Origin: Trebonia sp963795335
Lineage (GTDB): Bacteria; Actinomycetota; Actinomycetes; Streptosporangiales; Streptosporangiaceae
DNA: 64,000 bases
NCBI GenBank assembly: GCA_963795335.1
Contig: CAWCHI010000010.1
Span: 434,001-498,000 of the forward strand
Direction: 5' to 3'
Position numbers and translations under genes: made by a program. The first letter of the stretch is position 1. Every line of letters begins with the position of its first letter. This document shows, one piece after another, positions 26,924 through 35,765 of the stretch. Below the pieces are notes generated by a model. That model searched no databases and was not told where the DNA came from. It worked only from the letters and a program-made list of their open reading frames with translations.

Positions 26924-27454
26924 ATGGCTGAATGGTGGTCCATCGAGGTCTTCTCCTCGGACAAGCTCCCGGCGAGCGCGTGGCGCTACGCCTACGAAGA
27001 CGAGCTCACCGAGGCGGCGATCACCCACGGCGCGGTGTACTACGAGTGGCACGACACCCAGTACGGCGTCGTCCTCGAGGCCCTGTTTCCGGGCGATCGC
27101 GAGTGGGAGGCGTTCCGCGCCCTGGCCGCCGTGCGAGCCGCCCTCGACGGGGTCCCCGACCCGGTCAACGGGCTGCTGATCTACCGCGGCCGCGGCGGGG
27201 CGGCGGGCGGCGGCAAGCCGCGCAAGCCCAGGCCCGCGCCGGGCGCGGCCGCGCTCGAGGCGGAGGAGCCGCGGCGGCGCCTGCGGCTTATGCGCGCCCG
27301 CCGCCGGGCGGTGGACGATGCGGTGCGCGAGCTGGCCGGCGAGCCGTCGCCGGAACTGCGGCCGGAGCCGCCGGCCGAGCCGATGCGGATCCAGCCCGAT
27401 CCGAATGATCCGGTATGGCGAACTATCGTCCCGGTTGACCGTTACAGCCGATAG
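26924..27454 (+). CDS. conserved actinobacterial hypothetical protein
   Basis: A 176-residue protein: an N-terminal folded part (MAEWWSIEVFSSDKLPASAW, ITHGAVYYEWHDTQYGVVLE and DREWEAFRALAAVRAALD), then a Gly/Lys/Arg-rich linker around residues 88-105, a charged helix, and a C-terminal end (EPMRIQPDPNDPVWRTIVP). No functional domain is recognised. Confidence 0.65.
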   Translation: MAEWWSIEVFSSDKLPASAWRYAYEDELTEAAITHGAVYYEWHDTQYGVVLEALFPGDREWEAFRALAAVRAALDGVPDPVNGLLIYRGRGGAAGGGKPRKPRPAPGAAALEAEEPRRRLRLMRARRRAVDDAVRELAGEPSPELRPEPPAEPMRIQPDPNDPVWRTIVPVDRYSR

Positions 27455-27517
27455 GTTCGCGCGGCCTTTCGGGCGCTCGCGGGTGAACCATGGCCCGGCA
27501 CGGTGCAGGATGGAGTA

Positions 27518-28111
27518 ATGACGGAAACCCGAGTCATGACCGAGGATTTGCGAGCGGCGATTGAGCGCAGTGGCTACTACCCGGGACTGGTGACTGACGC
27601 CGTCGCCAGCGCGCTCGGGCGCGAGCCGGTCACCGCCTTCTTCGCGCTTCATGACGCGATATTCGATCCCGGCATGGAAGTCCGCCGCCACATGACCGTG
27701 CTGGCGCTGACCCCGACGCGGCTGGTCTACTCGCACACCGACGAGCACCCGGCCGAAGACCCGCAGAGCAGGCCGCGGGCGGAGACGTCGACCGAGGCGA
27801 TCCGGTTCAACCGGGTGTCGTCGGTCTCGCTGACCCGGGTCGTGCCCGACCCCGCGACCTACGTGCCGGGCGTGACCATGCCGTCCGAGGTGATCTTGAC
27901 GATTGGCTGGAACGTGCTCTCTCATCTGGAGATCGAGCCCGCCCACTGCGGCGATGAGAACTGCGAGGCCGACCACGGCTACCTCGGCACCATCACCGCC
28001 GACGACCTGACCCTGCGGATCAGCGAGGCGGCCGACGGCGCGGACGCGGTCCGCCAGGTGCTGGAGTTCGCAGGCGCGCTCAGCGACGCCACCGCGCGGT
28101 CCGGGAGCTGA
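27518..28111 (+). CDS. DUF5998 family protein
   Basis: A 197-residue protein matching the actinobacterial DUF5998 family: DLRAAIERSGYYPGLVTDAV, FFALHDAIFDPGMEVRRHMT, VLALTPTRLVYSHTDEH, and HCGDENCEADHGYLGTITAD, where three cysteine/histidine residues could bind metal. The ATG at 27518 follows AGGATGGAGTA; an upstream TTG in frame is less likely. Function unknown. It is translationally coupled (ATGA) to the phosphatase-fold gene that follows, an arrangement conserved in actinobacteria. Confidence 0.75.
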   Translation: MTETRVMTEDLRAAIERSGYYPGLVTDAVASALGREPVTAFFALHDAIFDPGMEVRRHMTVLALTPTRLVYSHTDEHPAEDPQSRPRAETSTEAIRFNRVSSVSLTRVVPDPATYVPGVTMPSEVILTIGWNVLSHLEIEPAHCGDENCEADHGYLGTITADDLTLRISEAADGADAVRQVLEFAGALSDATARSGS

Positions 28112-29274
28112 TGACCTTGGCCCGCGAACCCCGGCACAGTCCCATCGTGCCCTCCTACGGCGAGTCCAGCCTGGCCGACCTGTCGGCCTCGGTCCTCGCC
28201 GCGATCACCGGCGACGCTGGCGCCAACGTGCTCGGCCTGCCCAAGGCCGGCCGGGTGTGCCTGCTGATCGTCGACGGCCTCGGCCTCGAGCTGCTGCGCG
28301 CCCACCAGGCGGCGGCGCCGTTCCTGGCCGAGCTCGCGTTCAACTCGCGCCCGCTGACGGCGGGCTGCCCGTCGACCACGGTCTCCAGCCTCGGCTCGCT
28401 CGGGACCGGGGTGCCGCCCGCCGTCCACGGCCTGCTCGGCTACCAGGTCGCCGTGCCCGGCGAGGGCCGGCTGCTGAACGGCCTGCGCTGGCCGGCCGAC
28501 GTGGACCCGGTCGGCTGGCAGCCGCTGCCCACCATCTTCGAGCGGGCCGCCCACGCGGGCATCGCCGCCGTCCAGGTCTCCAACCCGGCCTACAAGGACA
28601 GCGGCCTGACCCGGGCCGCGCTGCGCGGCGCCGACTACCGGGGCGCCGACTCGCTCGGTGCCCTCGCCGCGCTGGCCTGCTCCGCCCTCGGCGAGGCGGA
28701 CCGCACGCTGGTGGTCGCCTACCACGGTGACCTCGACGCGACCGGGCACCGCTACGGCGTGTCGTCGGCCGCCTGGGTCAACCAGCTGTCGCACGTGGAC
28801 CGGCTGGCCGAGCACATCGCCTCCGCCCTGCCCTACGGCTCGGTCCTGTACGTCACCGCCGACCACGGCATGGTCGACGTCGGGCCCGACGACCGCGTCG
28901 ACGTCGACGGCGACGGCGAGGCCGCCGCGCTGCGCGACGGGGTGGTGCTGCTCGGCGGCGAGCCCCGGTTCCGCCACGTCTACACCGCCCCCGGGGCGGC
29001 CGACAGCGTGCTCGCCACCTGGCAGGAGGTGCTGGGCGAGCGCGCCTGGGTGCTGTCGCGTGAGGACGCGGTCAAGGAAGGCTGGTTCGGGCCGGTCGGA
29101 ACCCCGGTCAGCGACCTCATCGCCCCCCGGATCGGGAACGTGGTCGCCGCCTGCGCGGGCTCCTGGGCGGTCACCGCTTCGCGGGCCGAGCCGCGCGAGT
29201 CCGCCCTGACCGGCATGCACGGCTCGCTCACCCCGGCCGAGCAGCTGGTGCCGCTGCTGTCCCCGGGCCGGTGA
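28111..29274 (+). CDS. alkaline phosphatase-superfamily phosphodiesterase
   Basis: A 387-residue nucleotide-pyrophosphatase/phosphodiesterase-like protein of the alkaline phosphatase superfamily. Seen: VCLLIVDGLGLELLRAH (first metal-binding Asp), CPSTTVSSLGSLGTGVPPA (nucleophile Thr/Ser region), HGLLGYQVAVPG, AYHGDLDATGHRYG (metal-binding Asp and His), and VTADHGMVDV (Asp-His ligands). All metal-binding motifs are present. It shares its first base with the last base of the DUF5998 gene and overlaps the rhodanese gene by 4 bases, so these three form one operon. Confidence 0.85.
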   Translation: MTLAREPRHSPIVPSYGESSLADLSASVLAAITGDAGANVLGLPKAGRVCLLIVDGLGLELLRAHQAAAPFLAELAFNSRPLTAGCPSTTVSSLGSLGTGVPPAVHGLLGYQVAVPGEGRLLNGLRWPADVDPVGWQPLPTIFERAAHAGIAAVQVSNPAYKDSGLTRAALRGADYRGADSLGALAALACSALGEADRTLVVAYHGDLDATGHRYGVSSAAWVNQLSHVDRLAEHIASALPYGSVLYVTADHGMVDVGPDDRVDVDGDGEAAALRDGVVLLGGEPRFRHVYTAPGAADSVLATWQEVLGERAWVLSREDAVKEGWFGPVGTPVSDLIAPRIGNVVAACAGSWAVTASRAEPRESALTGMHGSLTPAEQLVPLLSPGR

Positions 29275-30192
29275 CTGGCGAACCGCAGGCCGGCCCGCGA
29301 CCGACAGCCGGCCCTCCGGTAAGCCCGCTGATCAGCGTGGCCGAGCTGGCCGGGCTGCTCGCGGCGGGCTCACCGGAGGCGGCCGCGCGGCCGACCGTGC
29401 TCGACGTTCGCTGGCGGCTCGGCGGGCCCCCCGGACGGGAGCTGTACGACGCCGGGCACATCCCCGGGGCCGCCTTCGTCGACCTCGACCGCGACCTGGC
29501 GGGCCCGCCCGGCCCCGGCGGGCGCCACCCGCTGCCCGCCGCGGCCGACTTCGAGCGTGCGATGCGCCGGGCCGGGGTGACGGCCGGCCGGCCGGTGGTG
29601 GTCTACGACGACGCCGACGCGACCGCCGCCGCCCGGGCCTGGTGGCTGCTGCGCTACTTCGGCCACCGGGCGGTCCGGGTGCTCGACGGCGGCTTCCGGG
29701 CCTGGACCGCGGCCGGCCAGCCTTCCGGCCCCGCCGGCGACGTCCCTCCACGGGGCACCCGATGTCCCGCAAGCACCGGGCGATTTCACCGCCCGGCCCG
29801 GCCAGCTCCCCCTGCTCGACGCGGACGGTGCGGCGTCGCTGGCCCGGTCGGGGCTGCTGCTCGACGCGCGGGCGGGGGAGCGGTACCGCGGCGAGAGCGA
29901 GCCGGTCGACCCCGTGGCGGGTCACATTCCCGGCGCGGTCAGCGCCCCGACGAGTGAGAACGTCACCGCCGAGGGGACTTTCCGGCCCGCCGCCGAGCTC
30001 GCCGCCCGCTTCCGGGGGCTCGGCGCGGCCCCGGGCGGACCTGTCGGCGCCTACTGCGGGTCGGGTGTCACCGCCGCCCACGAGGTGCTGGCGCTGGAAC
30101 TGGCGGGGCTGCCCGCCGCGCTCTACCTCGGCTCCTGGTCGAACTGGGTCACCGACCCGTCCCGGCCGGTCGCCACCGGGTCCGGCCGGTAG
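29271..30192 (+). CDS. thiosulfate/3-mercaptopyruvate sulfurtransferase, one frameshift
   Basis: Two rhodanese domains in tandem. The first (residues 15-150) carries TVLDVRWRLGG, YDAGHIPGAAFVDLDRDL, RPVVVYDDADATAAARAWWL and VRVLDGGFRAW. The second, in the shifted frame, has LLDARAGERYRGE, DPVAGHIPGAVSAPTSEN and the catalytic loop YCGSGVTAAHEVLAL with the active-site Cys. One indel near 29750 separates them. Such enzymes transfer sulfur from thiosulfate or mercaptopyruvate to thiophilic acceptors. Start is GTG, overlapping the previous stop (GTGA). Confidence 0.82.
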
Positions 30193-30399
30193 CCGCCGGC
30201 GTCCCGCCGGGGCGCGTTAACTGGCCATGAGATTAACGGCGGGCCTCCGGCATGTGACAAGCCGGCCGTCCATTTAGTAAGCCGCGAATTGACGGATGTA
30301 AATAATCTTCAATAACGCCTGAATGTGACAGAAAATGTTTGGCGGAACATCCGGTTAACACCCTATGTAGTAATTTGCCTGGCCCGCATCATTTAAGGC
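30193..30399 (+). promoter_or_regulatory. AT-rich promoter region of the secreted protein gene
   Basis: The interval 30270-30395 is unusually A/T-rich (for example TGTAAATAATCTTCAATAAC and ATGTAGTAATTTGCC), which fits a regulated promoter for the gene that starts at 30400. No defined operator was recognised. Confidence 0.4.
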
Positions 30400-31939
30400 A
30401 TGAAGAAGCTCTGGGTGGCCGCGCCCGCGGTCGTCGCCGCCCCCCTGGTGCTCGCGGTCTGCGTCAGCGCGGCTTCCCCGCCCGCCCCGGCGCTCACGCT
30501 GTCCCGCAGCGGGCCGGCCAGGTCCACGTTCGCCGGGCCCGTGGGCGTCACGGTGTCGTCGGTGACGCCGACCTGGGCCACCGTCAGGTTTGTCCTCCCG
30601 GTGGCCGACCGCGCGGCCGCCAGCGACGAAGTCGCCGTCTACCCGGCGAAGCGCTGGCGGGCCAAGCCGGTTTTCAGGGGGGCCTTCGCCGGGTCCCCGG
30701 TCACCGTCACCGGGCTGAAGCCGTCGACCGCCTACGTCGCCGACGTCTCGGTCGACGGGGCTCCGGGCCATGCCGCGTCCGCGTGGGAGGGGAGCCGGGC
30801 CTTCAAGACGCCTGCGGGGCCCGCCGTGCCGGTCCCGGCCGCGTCATCGGCGACCGCTCCGGCCCCGGGCACGACCCCGGCCACCTCAACGCCGGCCTCG
30901 ACGCCGGCCCCGGCGAGCCGGCGGCCGGCAGGCCGGCACCGCCGCCAGCACGGCGGCCAGCCCGGCGACCGTCCCATCGACCGCGACCGCGGCCCCCACC
31001 GTGCCGGTGACCGCGGCCCCCACCGTGCCGGTGACCGCGACGGACCCGTTCCCGACGTCCCCGTTCAGCACCGCGCCGGCGACCCCGCTGCCGTCGCCGG
31101 TGTCCACCGCGGCCGGCCCGGACCCGGCCACCCCGGGGACGGCCCCGTACGCACCGGCCCTGTCCGCCTACAGCACCGTGACACAGAGCTACTCGGCGAG
31201 CGACATCGTCAACGACGGCTGGGCCCAGGATGCCAACGACACCAACGAGGGTGACGCCACCTGCCCGGTCGCGAACACCACCTACTCGGCCGCCCTCGAC
31301 GCGGTGGTGATGACGACCGCGGGCCAGCCCGCCGGCTCGGGCAACAACACCGACTGCGGGCACATCCGGTCGCAGTACACGGTGCCGACCAGCGGGGACG
31401 TGGTCGAGGCGAAGATCTGGCTGCCCAGCCTCACCACCGCCGCCACCTTCGGCGGCGCCAGCTACCCGGCGGGCACGCTGCTCGACTGGGCGTCGATGTG
31501 GACCGACGGCGCCAACAGCACCAACGGCACCGAGAACTGGCCCGCCGACACCGAGGTCGATGCGGTGGAGACTCAGTTCGGCACGAACTACGTGTCGGTC
31601 CACTCCGGCAGCGTCAGCTCCGGCGGCGGCAGCACCGGCGACTGGACCACCGAACCGCAGGGCTGGGAGCCCGCGGGCGCTGTCTACGCCGCGACCGACG
31701 CGGGGGTGCCCAACGTCCAGGGCGGCTGGAACGTGGTCGACATCGAGTTCACCGCCGCCGACGCCAACATCTACTTCAATGGCGCCCTGTTCGTCACGGT
31801 TCCGGCCGGCCAGCTGACGCACGACCCGGCTTACCTCGACTTCGGAATCTCGGGGCCCAGCGATGACAACTCGAACGACACCATGTGGCCGTCCGGCCCG
31901 GCAACGGAAGATGTCCAGTACGTGAAGGTCTTCGCGTAA
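30400..31939 (+). CDS. secreted FN3 plus GH16-like protein, one frameshift
   Basis: A secreted modular protein of about 510 residues. It begins with a signal peptide (KKLWVAAPAVVAAPLVLAV), then an FN3-like beta domain (about residues 35-130), a Thr/Pro/Ala-rich linker, and a concanavalin-like glucanase domain beginning near YSASDIVNDGW. In the last domain, DTEVDAVETQFG fits the GH16 active-site pattern E-x-D-x-x-E, so a beta-1,3-glucanase or related polysaccharide hydrolase is plausible. One indel near 30920, in the low-complexity linker, separates the frames. A hairpin terminator follows at 31954. Confidence 0.7.
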
Positions 31940-31953
31940 TTGCGGGAACAGTT

Positions 31954-31984
31954 AATTCCCCGGGGAGATTACCCACGGGGAATT
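31954..31984. terminator. Bidirectional terminator between convergent genes
   Basis: AATTCCCCG pairs perfectly with CGGGGAATT across a 13-base loop, followed by a T/C-rich run (TCCTTTTCC). It sits 15 bases after the secreted protein stop and 44 bases before the end of the convergent J-domain gene. Confidence 0.7.
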
Positions 31985-32027
31985 TCCTTTTCCGGCCGTG
32001 GCCCATTCCCGGGCCGGGCGGATGACG

Positions 32028-32663
32028 TCACCGGCGGCCCAGGCCGCCCTGGCGCCACAGCGCCCAGGCGGCCACCGTCAGGGCGCCCGCCAGCAGCCCG
32101 ATCGTGGCCGGGGTGAGGCCCGCCACCGCCACCGCGGCCACCGCGGCCGCCGCCGCGCAGCCGACCCGCAGCAGCAGGCCCCGGCCCGCCCTCCGGGGCC
32201 ACCAGCCGCTGCCTGCCTGCCAGCGCCTTCCCGCCTGTCGGCGCCACCTGCCTGCCAGCCAGAGCCTGCCTGCCGGCCAGAGCCCGCCTGCCTGCCGGCG
32301 TCGGCCTGGCCGCCACTGCCCGCGCCGGTGCCAGCGGCTGCCGCGGGCGGGGGATGGGCCGGCCGACGATGGGCCGGCCAGCCGCGCCCGGTGGGCGCCG
32401 CGCCGTCCCCGGCGACTGTGGCGGGGCCGGCGGCCGGCGGCGGCTGGCCCGCCCCCGAGGTCGGCCAGGGCCTCACCGCGGCCGAAGGAGGTCCGCAGCT
32501 GCATGTAGGCCGCCGCGGCGGAGCCGAACCGGTCCGGGTCGCCGCCATCCTCCCGGTCCGGGTGGGTGGACGCCGCGATCCGCCGCCACGCCGCCCGCAC
32601 GTCGTCGTCGGACAGCTGCGCCGTCACGGGCAGCCCGAGCATGGCGAACGGGTTGTCGGTCAC
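32028..32663 (-). CDS. J-domain membrane protein
   Basis: A 211-residue protein. Residues 3-65 are a J domain (NPFAMLGLPVTAQLSDDDVR, AAWRRIAASTHPD with the HPD tripeptide, AAAAYMQLRTSFG). Then follows a low-complexity Arg/Gly/Trp/Ala linker with degenerate repeats, and two C-terminal transmembrane helices (LLLRVGCAAAAAVAAVAVAG and IGLLAGALTVAAWALW). J domains stimulate Hsp70 ATPase. The GTG at 32663 was chosen because AAAGGAG lies just before it. It follows the coupling ATPase by 22 bases, so it may recruit DnaK to a membrane machine. Confidence 0.7.
   Translation of the reverse strand: MTDNPFAMLGLPVTAQLSDDDVRAAWRRIAASTHPDREDGGDPDRFGSAAAAYMQLRTSFGRGEALADLGGGPAAAGRRPRHSRRGRRGAHRARLAGPSSAGPSPARGSRWHRRGQWRPGRRRQAGGLWPAGRLWLAGRWRRQAGRRWQAGSGWWPRRAGRGLLLRVGCAAAAAVAAVAVAGLTPATIGLLAGALTVAAWALWRQGGLGRR
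32208..32325. repeat. Degenerate GC-rich minisatellite inside the J-domain gene
   Basis: Multiple imperfect copies of CCTGCCTGCC(A/G)GC with spacers such as CAGAGC occur here. They encode the Gly/Arg/Trp linker between the J domain and the membrane helices. Confidence 0.55.
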
Positions 32664-32685
32664 CGTCAGCTCCTTTCGGCGGGAA

Positions 32686-34671
32686 TCAGCCACGGCGGGG
32701 CCCGAATGCCTCGTCGAGAACCTCGCTCGCGTCAGGCAGGGCCGGCCCGGGGACCGGGCCCGCCCCCGCTCCGGCCACCGGCAGCGGCTGGGTGGGCGCG
32801 GCGGCCCGGTCGCCGGCGGCGCCCCGGGGCGCCATCCCGCCGGTGGGCGCGGCCGGGGCCGGCACCGCGGCGGCGCCGATCGCCGCCTGCAGCCCGGTCA
32901 GCCGCTTGACCTGGAGGTAGGTCACCCCGCCGCGGTACACGTAGCAGGCCTGGCCCGTGTCCAGCTGCCGCACCAGGTCACCGTCGAGTACCGGGGCGGG
33001 CCGGGCGCGCGACAGCCCGTCGTCTTGCCACGGGCCTGCGCCGGAGAAGCGCCGGGTGGTGTCCACCGACGGCAGCGTCCCGGCCAGCGCGGCCACCGGC
33101 TCCGGGCGGGGCGTGCGCAGCAGCCAGATGCCGCCCTCGGCGGTGGCGGCGACCCGCTGCCGTTCGTCTTCCGTTTCGGCCAGGCCCTCCCACGACTGGG
33201 CCGAGACCTGGACCGCGAGCCCGAGCGAGCGGGCCCGCTCGTAGAGCCGGGAGATCGGCAGCCGCCGGGACACGGCCGAGAACTCATCGACGCAGAGCAA
33301 GATCTCCCGCTCGCCGCCCAGCGCGTAGTACGCCAGCAGGTCGGTCAGCGCCCGGGCCTGCGCCTCCGCCACCGCCACCTCGGCCGTGCCCTCGAGCACG
33401 CAGTACCAGGCGTCCCCGTCGGCGAACGTCCAGCCGCCGTCGAGCCCGGGCCCGAGCCGCCGCCACAGCGCCCGGAACCGCAGCTTCACGTCCTCCACGG
33501 CCTTGCGGCCCGAGCGCACCGCCGCCAGCGCGTCCGCGTCGCCGGTGGCGGCGTAGGCGGCGGTCAGCCAGTCGGCGTCGAGCCGGGCGAGGAACCCGGC
33601 CGAGTCCGCGGGCGGGCCGCCCGGCGCCCGGACCGCCAGCTCGACCAGGGCCTCCATCACGTCCGTGTAGTAGGCGGCTCCGCCGGCGCCGTGCTCGACC
33701 AGGTCGAGCAGCGTGGTCACCAGCCGGTCGGGCGGCAGCGTCCACAGCGACAGCGACGCCTCGTCGGGCCAGACCGCGGTCGACCGCGCGCCCGCGTCGC
33801 GCAGCACCCGCCGGGTCCGGTCGGCCACCTTGCGCGAAGAAGCGCCGCCCTTGCAGTCGAGCACTACCAGCAGCGGCCGCCGCCCGGTCCCGGCCGCGTA
33901 CCGGCGCAGGCCGGCCGCCATGAACCCGGCCCACAGGCGCAGCAGCAGGGTCGTCTTGCCGGTGCCGGTCGAGCCGATCACCACCTGATGGGCGCGCAGC
34001 CGCTCGTAGGGGATCGCGGCCGCCCGGCCCGCCCGGTGCCGCACCGAGCGGATCACCGCGCCGGTCACCACGTGCCCGCCGCGCGACAGCAGCGGCAGCG
34101 ACCCGGGCGCCGCGATCAGCGCCCGGGCGCCGCGCACCTGGTGGCGCCACTGGCGGGCGTCGAACGCGGCCGGCGCGCGCGGCGTGAGCCCGCCCGTCCC
34201 GCTGTCCATCCGCGCGATCCGGTAGGACCAGGCGAGCGCCCCCGCCAGCAGGCCGAGCGGGATCGCGGGCGGCGCCGCCGCGACCGCGGCGGCGGCCAGG
34301 TGCCCGTGGCCAGCCAGCCGCCAGCTCGCGGCCCAGGCCCTGACGGGGGCGGCCGCCGCCCGGTACCAGGGGCTCCCCGGGCCGGTCCCGGCCGGGTCAG
34401 TGCCCGCGGGACCGGGTCCGGCCGGCCAGACCGCGGCCGCGGCCAGCCACGCGGCGGTCATCGGCCCGCACCACAGGACGCTCACGGCCAGCCGCCGCGG
34501 CGGGCACCCGCGCCACCAGCCGTAGCCGAACGCCGCCGCCGCGACCACCGTCACCGGCGCCGCCGCTACCGCCAGGGCGGCCAGCACGGTGATCCGGGCC
34601 ACGCGCGCCAGCCCGCGCCCGAGCGCCCGCCGCACAGGATGGCCGCCCTGGGCGGCACGCTGCCGGCTCAC
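32686..34671 (-). CDS. VirD4/TraD/FtsK-like DNA-translocase ATPase
   Basis: A 661-residue membrane-anchored motor ATPase. Seen: N-terminal transmembrane segments around residues 25-80 and 125-155, Walker A VIGSTGTGKTTLLLRLW near residue 232, a conserved LLVVLDCKGGASSRKVADR, Walker B EILLCVDEFSAVSRRLPISR, and the sensor region VSAQSWEGLAE followed by the GGIWLLRTPRPE strand. This is the architecture of type IV coupling proteins that feed DNA to a conjugation pore. It is upstream of the J-domain gene and downstream of a replication-relaxation gene, but no mating-pore genes are in the window. Confidence 0.75.
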   Translation of the reverse strand: MSRQRAAQGGHPVRRALGRGLARVARITVLAALAVAAAPVTVVAAAAFGYGWWRGCPPRRLAVSVLWCGPMTAAWLAAAAVWPAGPGPAGTDPAGTGPGSPWYRAAAAPVRAWAASWRLAGHGHLAAAAVAAAPPAIPLGLLAGALAWSYRIARMDSGTGGLTPRAPAAFDARQWRHQVRGARALIAAPGSLPLLSRGGHVVTGAVIRSVRHRAGRAAAIPYERLRAHQVVIGSTGTGKTTLLLRLWAGFMAAGLRRYAAGTGRRPLLVVLDCKGGASSRKVADRTRRVLRDAGARSTAVWPDEASLSLWTLPPDRLVTTLLDLVEHGAGGAAYYTDVMEALVELAVRAPGGPPADSAGFLARLDADWLTAAYAATGDADALAAVRSGRKAVEDVKLRFRALWRRLGPGLDGGWTFADGDAWYCVLEGTAEVAVAEAQARALTDLLAYYALGGEREILLCVDEFSAVSRRLPISRLYERARSLGLAVQVSAQSWEGLAETEDERQRVAATAEGGIWLLRTPRPEPVAALAGTLPSVDTTRRFSGAGPWQDDGLSRARPAPVLDGDLVRQLDTGQACYVYRGGVTYLQVKRLTGLQAAIGAAAVPAPAAPTGGMAPRGAAGDRAAAPTQPLPVAGAGAGPVPGPALPDASEVLDEAFGPRRG

Positions 34672-34809
34672 GGGCCCACTCCAGCACGGCGGACGGGCCG
34701 AACGCGTCGGTCACCGGCTTACGAATCCCTTACGCCTTCTTGGCCCGGCGGCTTGTCGAGGCTGGGGTGCTCCGGCACGCCGTCCCCGCCCTTCGCCGTT
34801 CCCGCGGGC

Positions 34810-34920
34810 TCAGTGCGCGGGGATCTCGGCGTGCCACGGTCCGTTCTCCCGGCGGATGCTCCCGTCCGGCCGGATCGTGACTGCGGCCCCGTGGGCGGGC
34901 CGCCCGCCGCCGGTCAGCAC
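34810..34920 (-). CDS. possible 36-residue ORF or displaced C terminus
   Basis: A GTG that overlaps the replication-relaxation stop codon opens a short frame reading VLTGGGRPAHGAAV, then RPDGSIRRENGPWHAEIPAH. It may be a small coupled gene, or the true C terminus of the previous protein displaced by an indel. The segment has no recognisable domain. The remaining 34672-34809 interval shows nothing convincing. Confidence 0.3.
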   Translation of the reverse strand: MLTGGGRPAHGAAVTIRPDGSIRRENGPWHAEIPAH

Positions 34921-35660
34921 GGCGCCAGCAGGGCGCCCGGCGCGAGATCGCGCACCTCCACCCGGGCGCCGAGCGGGCCGAGGGCGTCCCGGGCGCGCAG
35001 CACCGTCCGCAGCGCGGCCGGCGAGCACAGGTACAGCGCCCGGGCGTGCCGCGGCGGGCGCCCGGGCACCGCCGCCTCGGCCGCGGGGCAGCCGTAGTCG
35101 CCGGTCCGGCCGAGGATCTCGCGCATGATGGCGGCCGTCCTGGCCACCGTCTTAGCCGACAGCTCGGCCTCGACCGCCCAGCATTCACCGGCCCAGCCGA
35201 CCGCGGCCCCGTCTGGCCAGTGCACCTCACCGTCGGGCAGGTGCTGGCGGGCACCGACCCGGTGCCGGGACCTGATCCGCCGCTCGCAGCGCCAGAACGC
35301 CGCCGCCTGGCGGTAGCCGCTGGTCGCCTCCAGCGCCAGCCGGCAGGCGGTGACCGCCCGGATGTGGGCCAGCCGGGACAGCGCGGGCCGCGCGGGCGTG
35401 TACTCCCGTCCGCAGGCGGCCAGCCCGGCCCGGGTCACCCAGAGCCAGGCCGGGCCCGGCCCGAGCCGGGCGGTGTCGGCGTAGCCGAGCGCCCGCCAGC
35501 GGGCGGCCGCCGCCCGGGCCGCGGCCGGGCCCCCGGTCAGCTCGGCGAGCTGGTCGAGCTGCAGGCCGTACATGTCGGCGGCGAGGATCAGCGCGTCCGC
35601 GTTCCTGACCGCGAGGCCGCGCCCGTCCGGTCGGCGGGTCGCGCCGCCCGCTTCGGTCAT
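34914..35660 (-). CDS. replication-relaxation family protein
   Basis: A 248-residue protein matching the replication-relaxation family found in actinobacterial integrative and conjugative elements. Seen: an N-terminal winged-helix region (LILAADMYGLQLDQLAELTG, AARWRALGYADTARLG, PAWLWVTRAGLAACG), LSRLAHIRAVTACRLALE, and a nuclease-like core (ECWAVEAELSAKTVARTAAI with the E-x-E-x-S-x-K motif and RALYLCSPAALRTVL). The family is proposed to nick or relax DNA during replication or transfer. It is the first gene of the leftward operon with the coupling ATPase. Confidence 0.75.
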   Translation of the reverse strand: MTEAGGATRRPDGRGLAVRNADALILAADMYGLQLDQLAELTGGPAAARAAAARWRALGYADTARLGPGPAWLWVTRAGLAACGREYTPARPALSRLAHIRAVTACRLALEATSGYRQAAAFWRCERRIRSRHRVGARQHLPDGEVHWPDGAAVGWAGECWAVEAELSAKTVARTAAIMREILGRTGDYGCPAAEAAVPGRPPRHARALYLCSPAALRTVLRARDALGPLGARVEVRDLAPGALLAPC

Positions 35661-35765
35661 CGGTCACCGCCCTCACGCGTTGGTTACGAAATGGTGCTAA
35701 GCGTAACAAGGCGGCCTGGGCCCGCACCGTCGTTTCCGGGACCAGCACCGGAACCTGGCCGGCGT

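Noticed and set aside
32686..35660. Complete integrative conjugative element
   Set aside because: No integrase, attachment-site repeat, relaxase of known type or pore genes are present around the three-gene operon.
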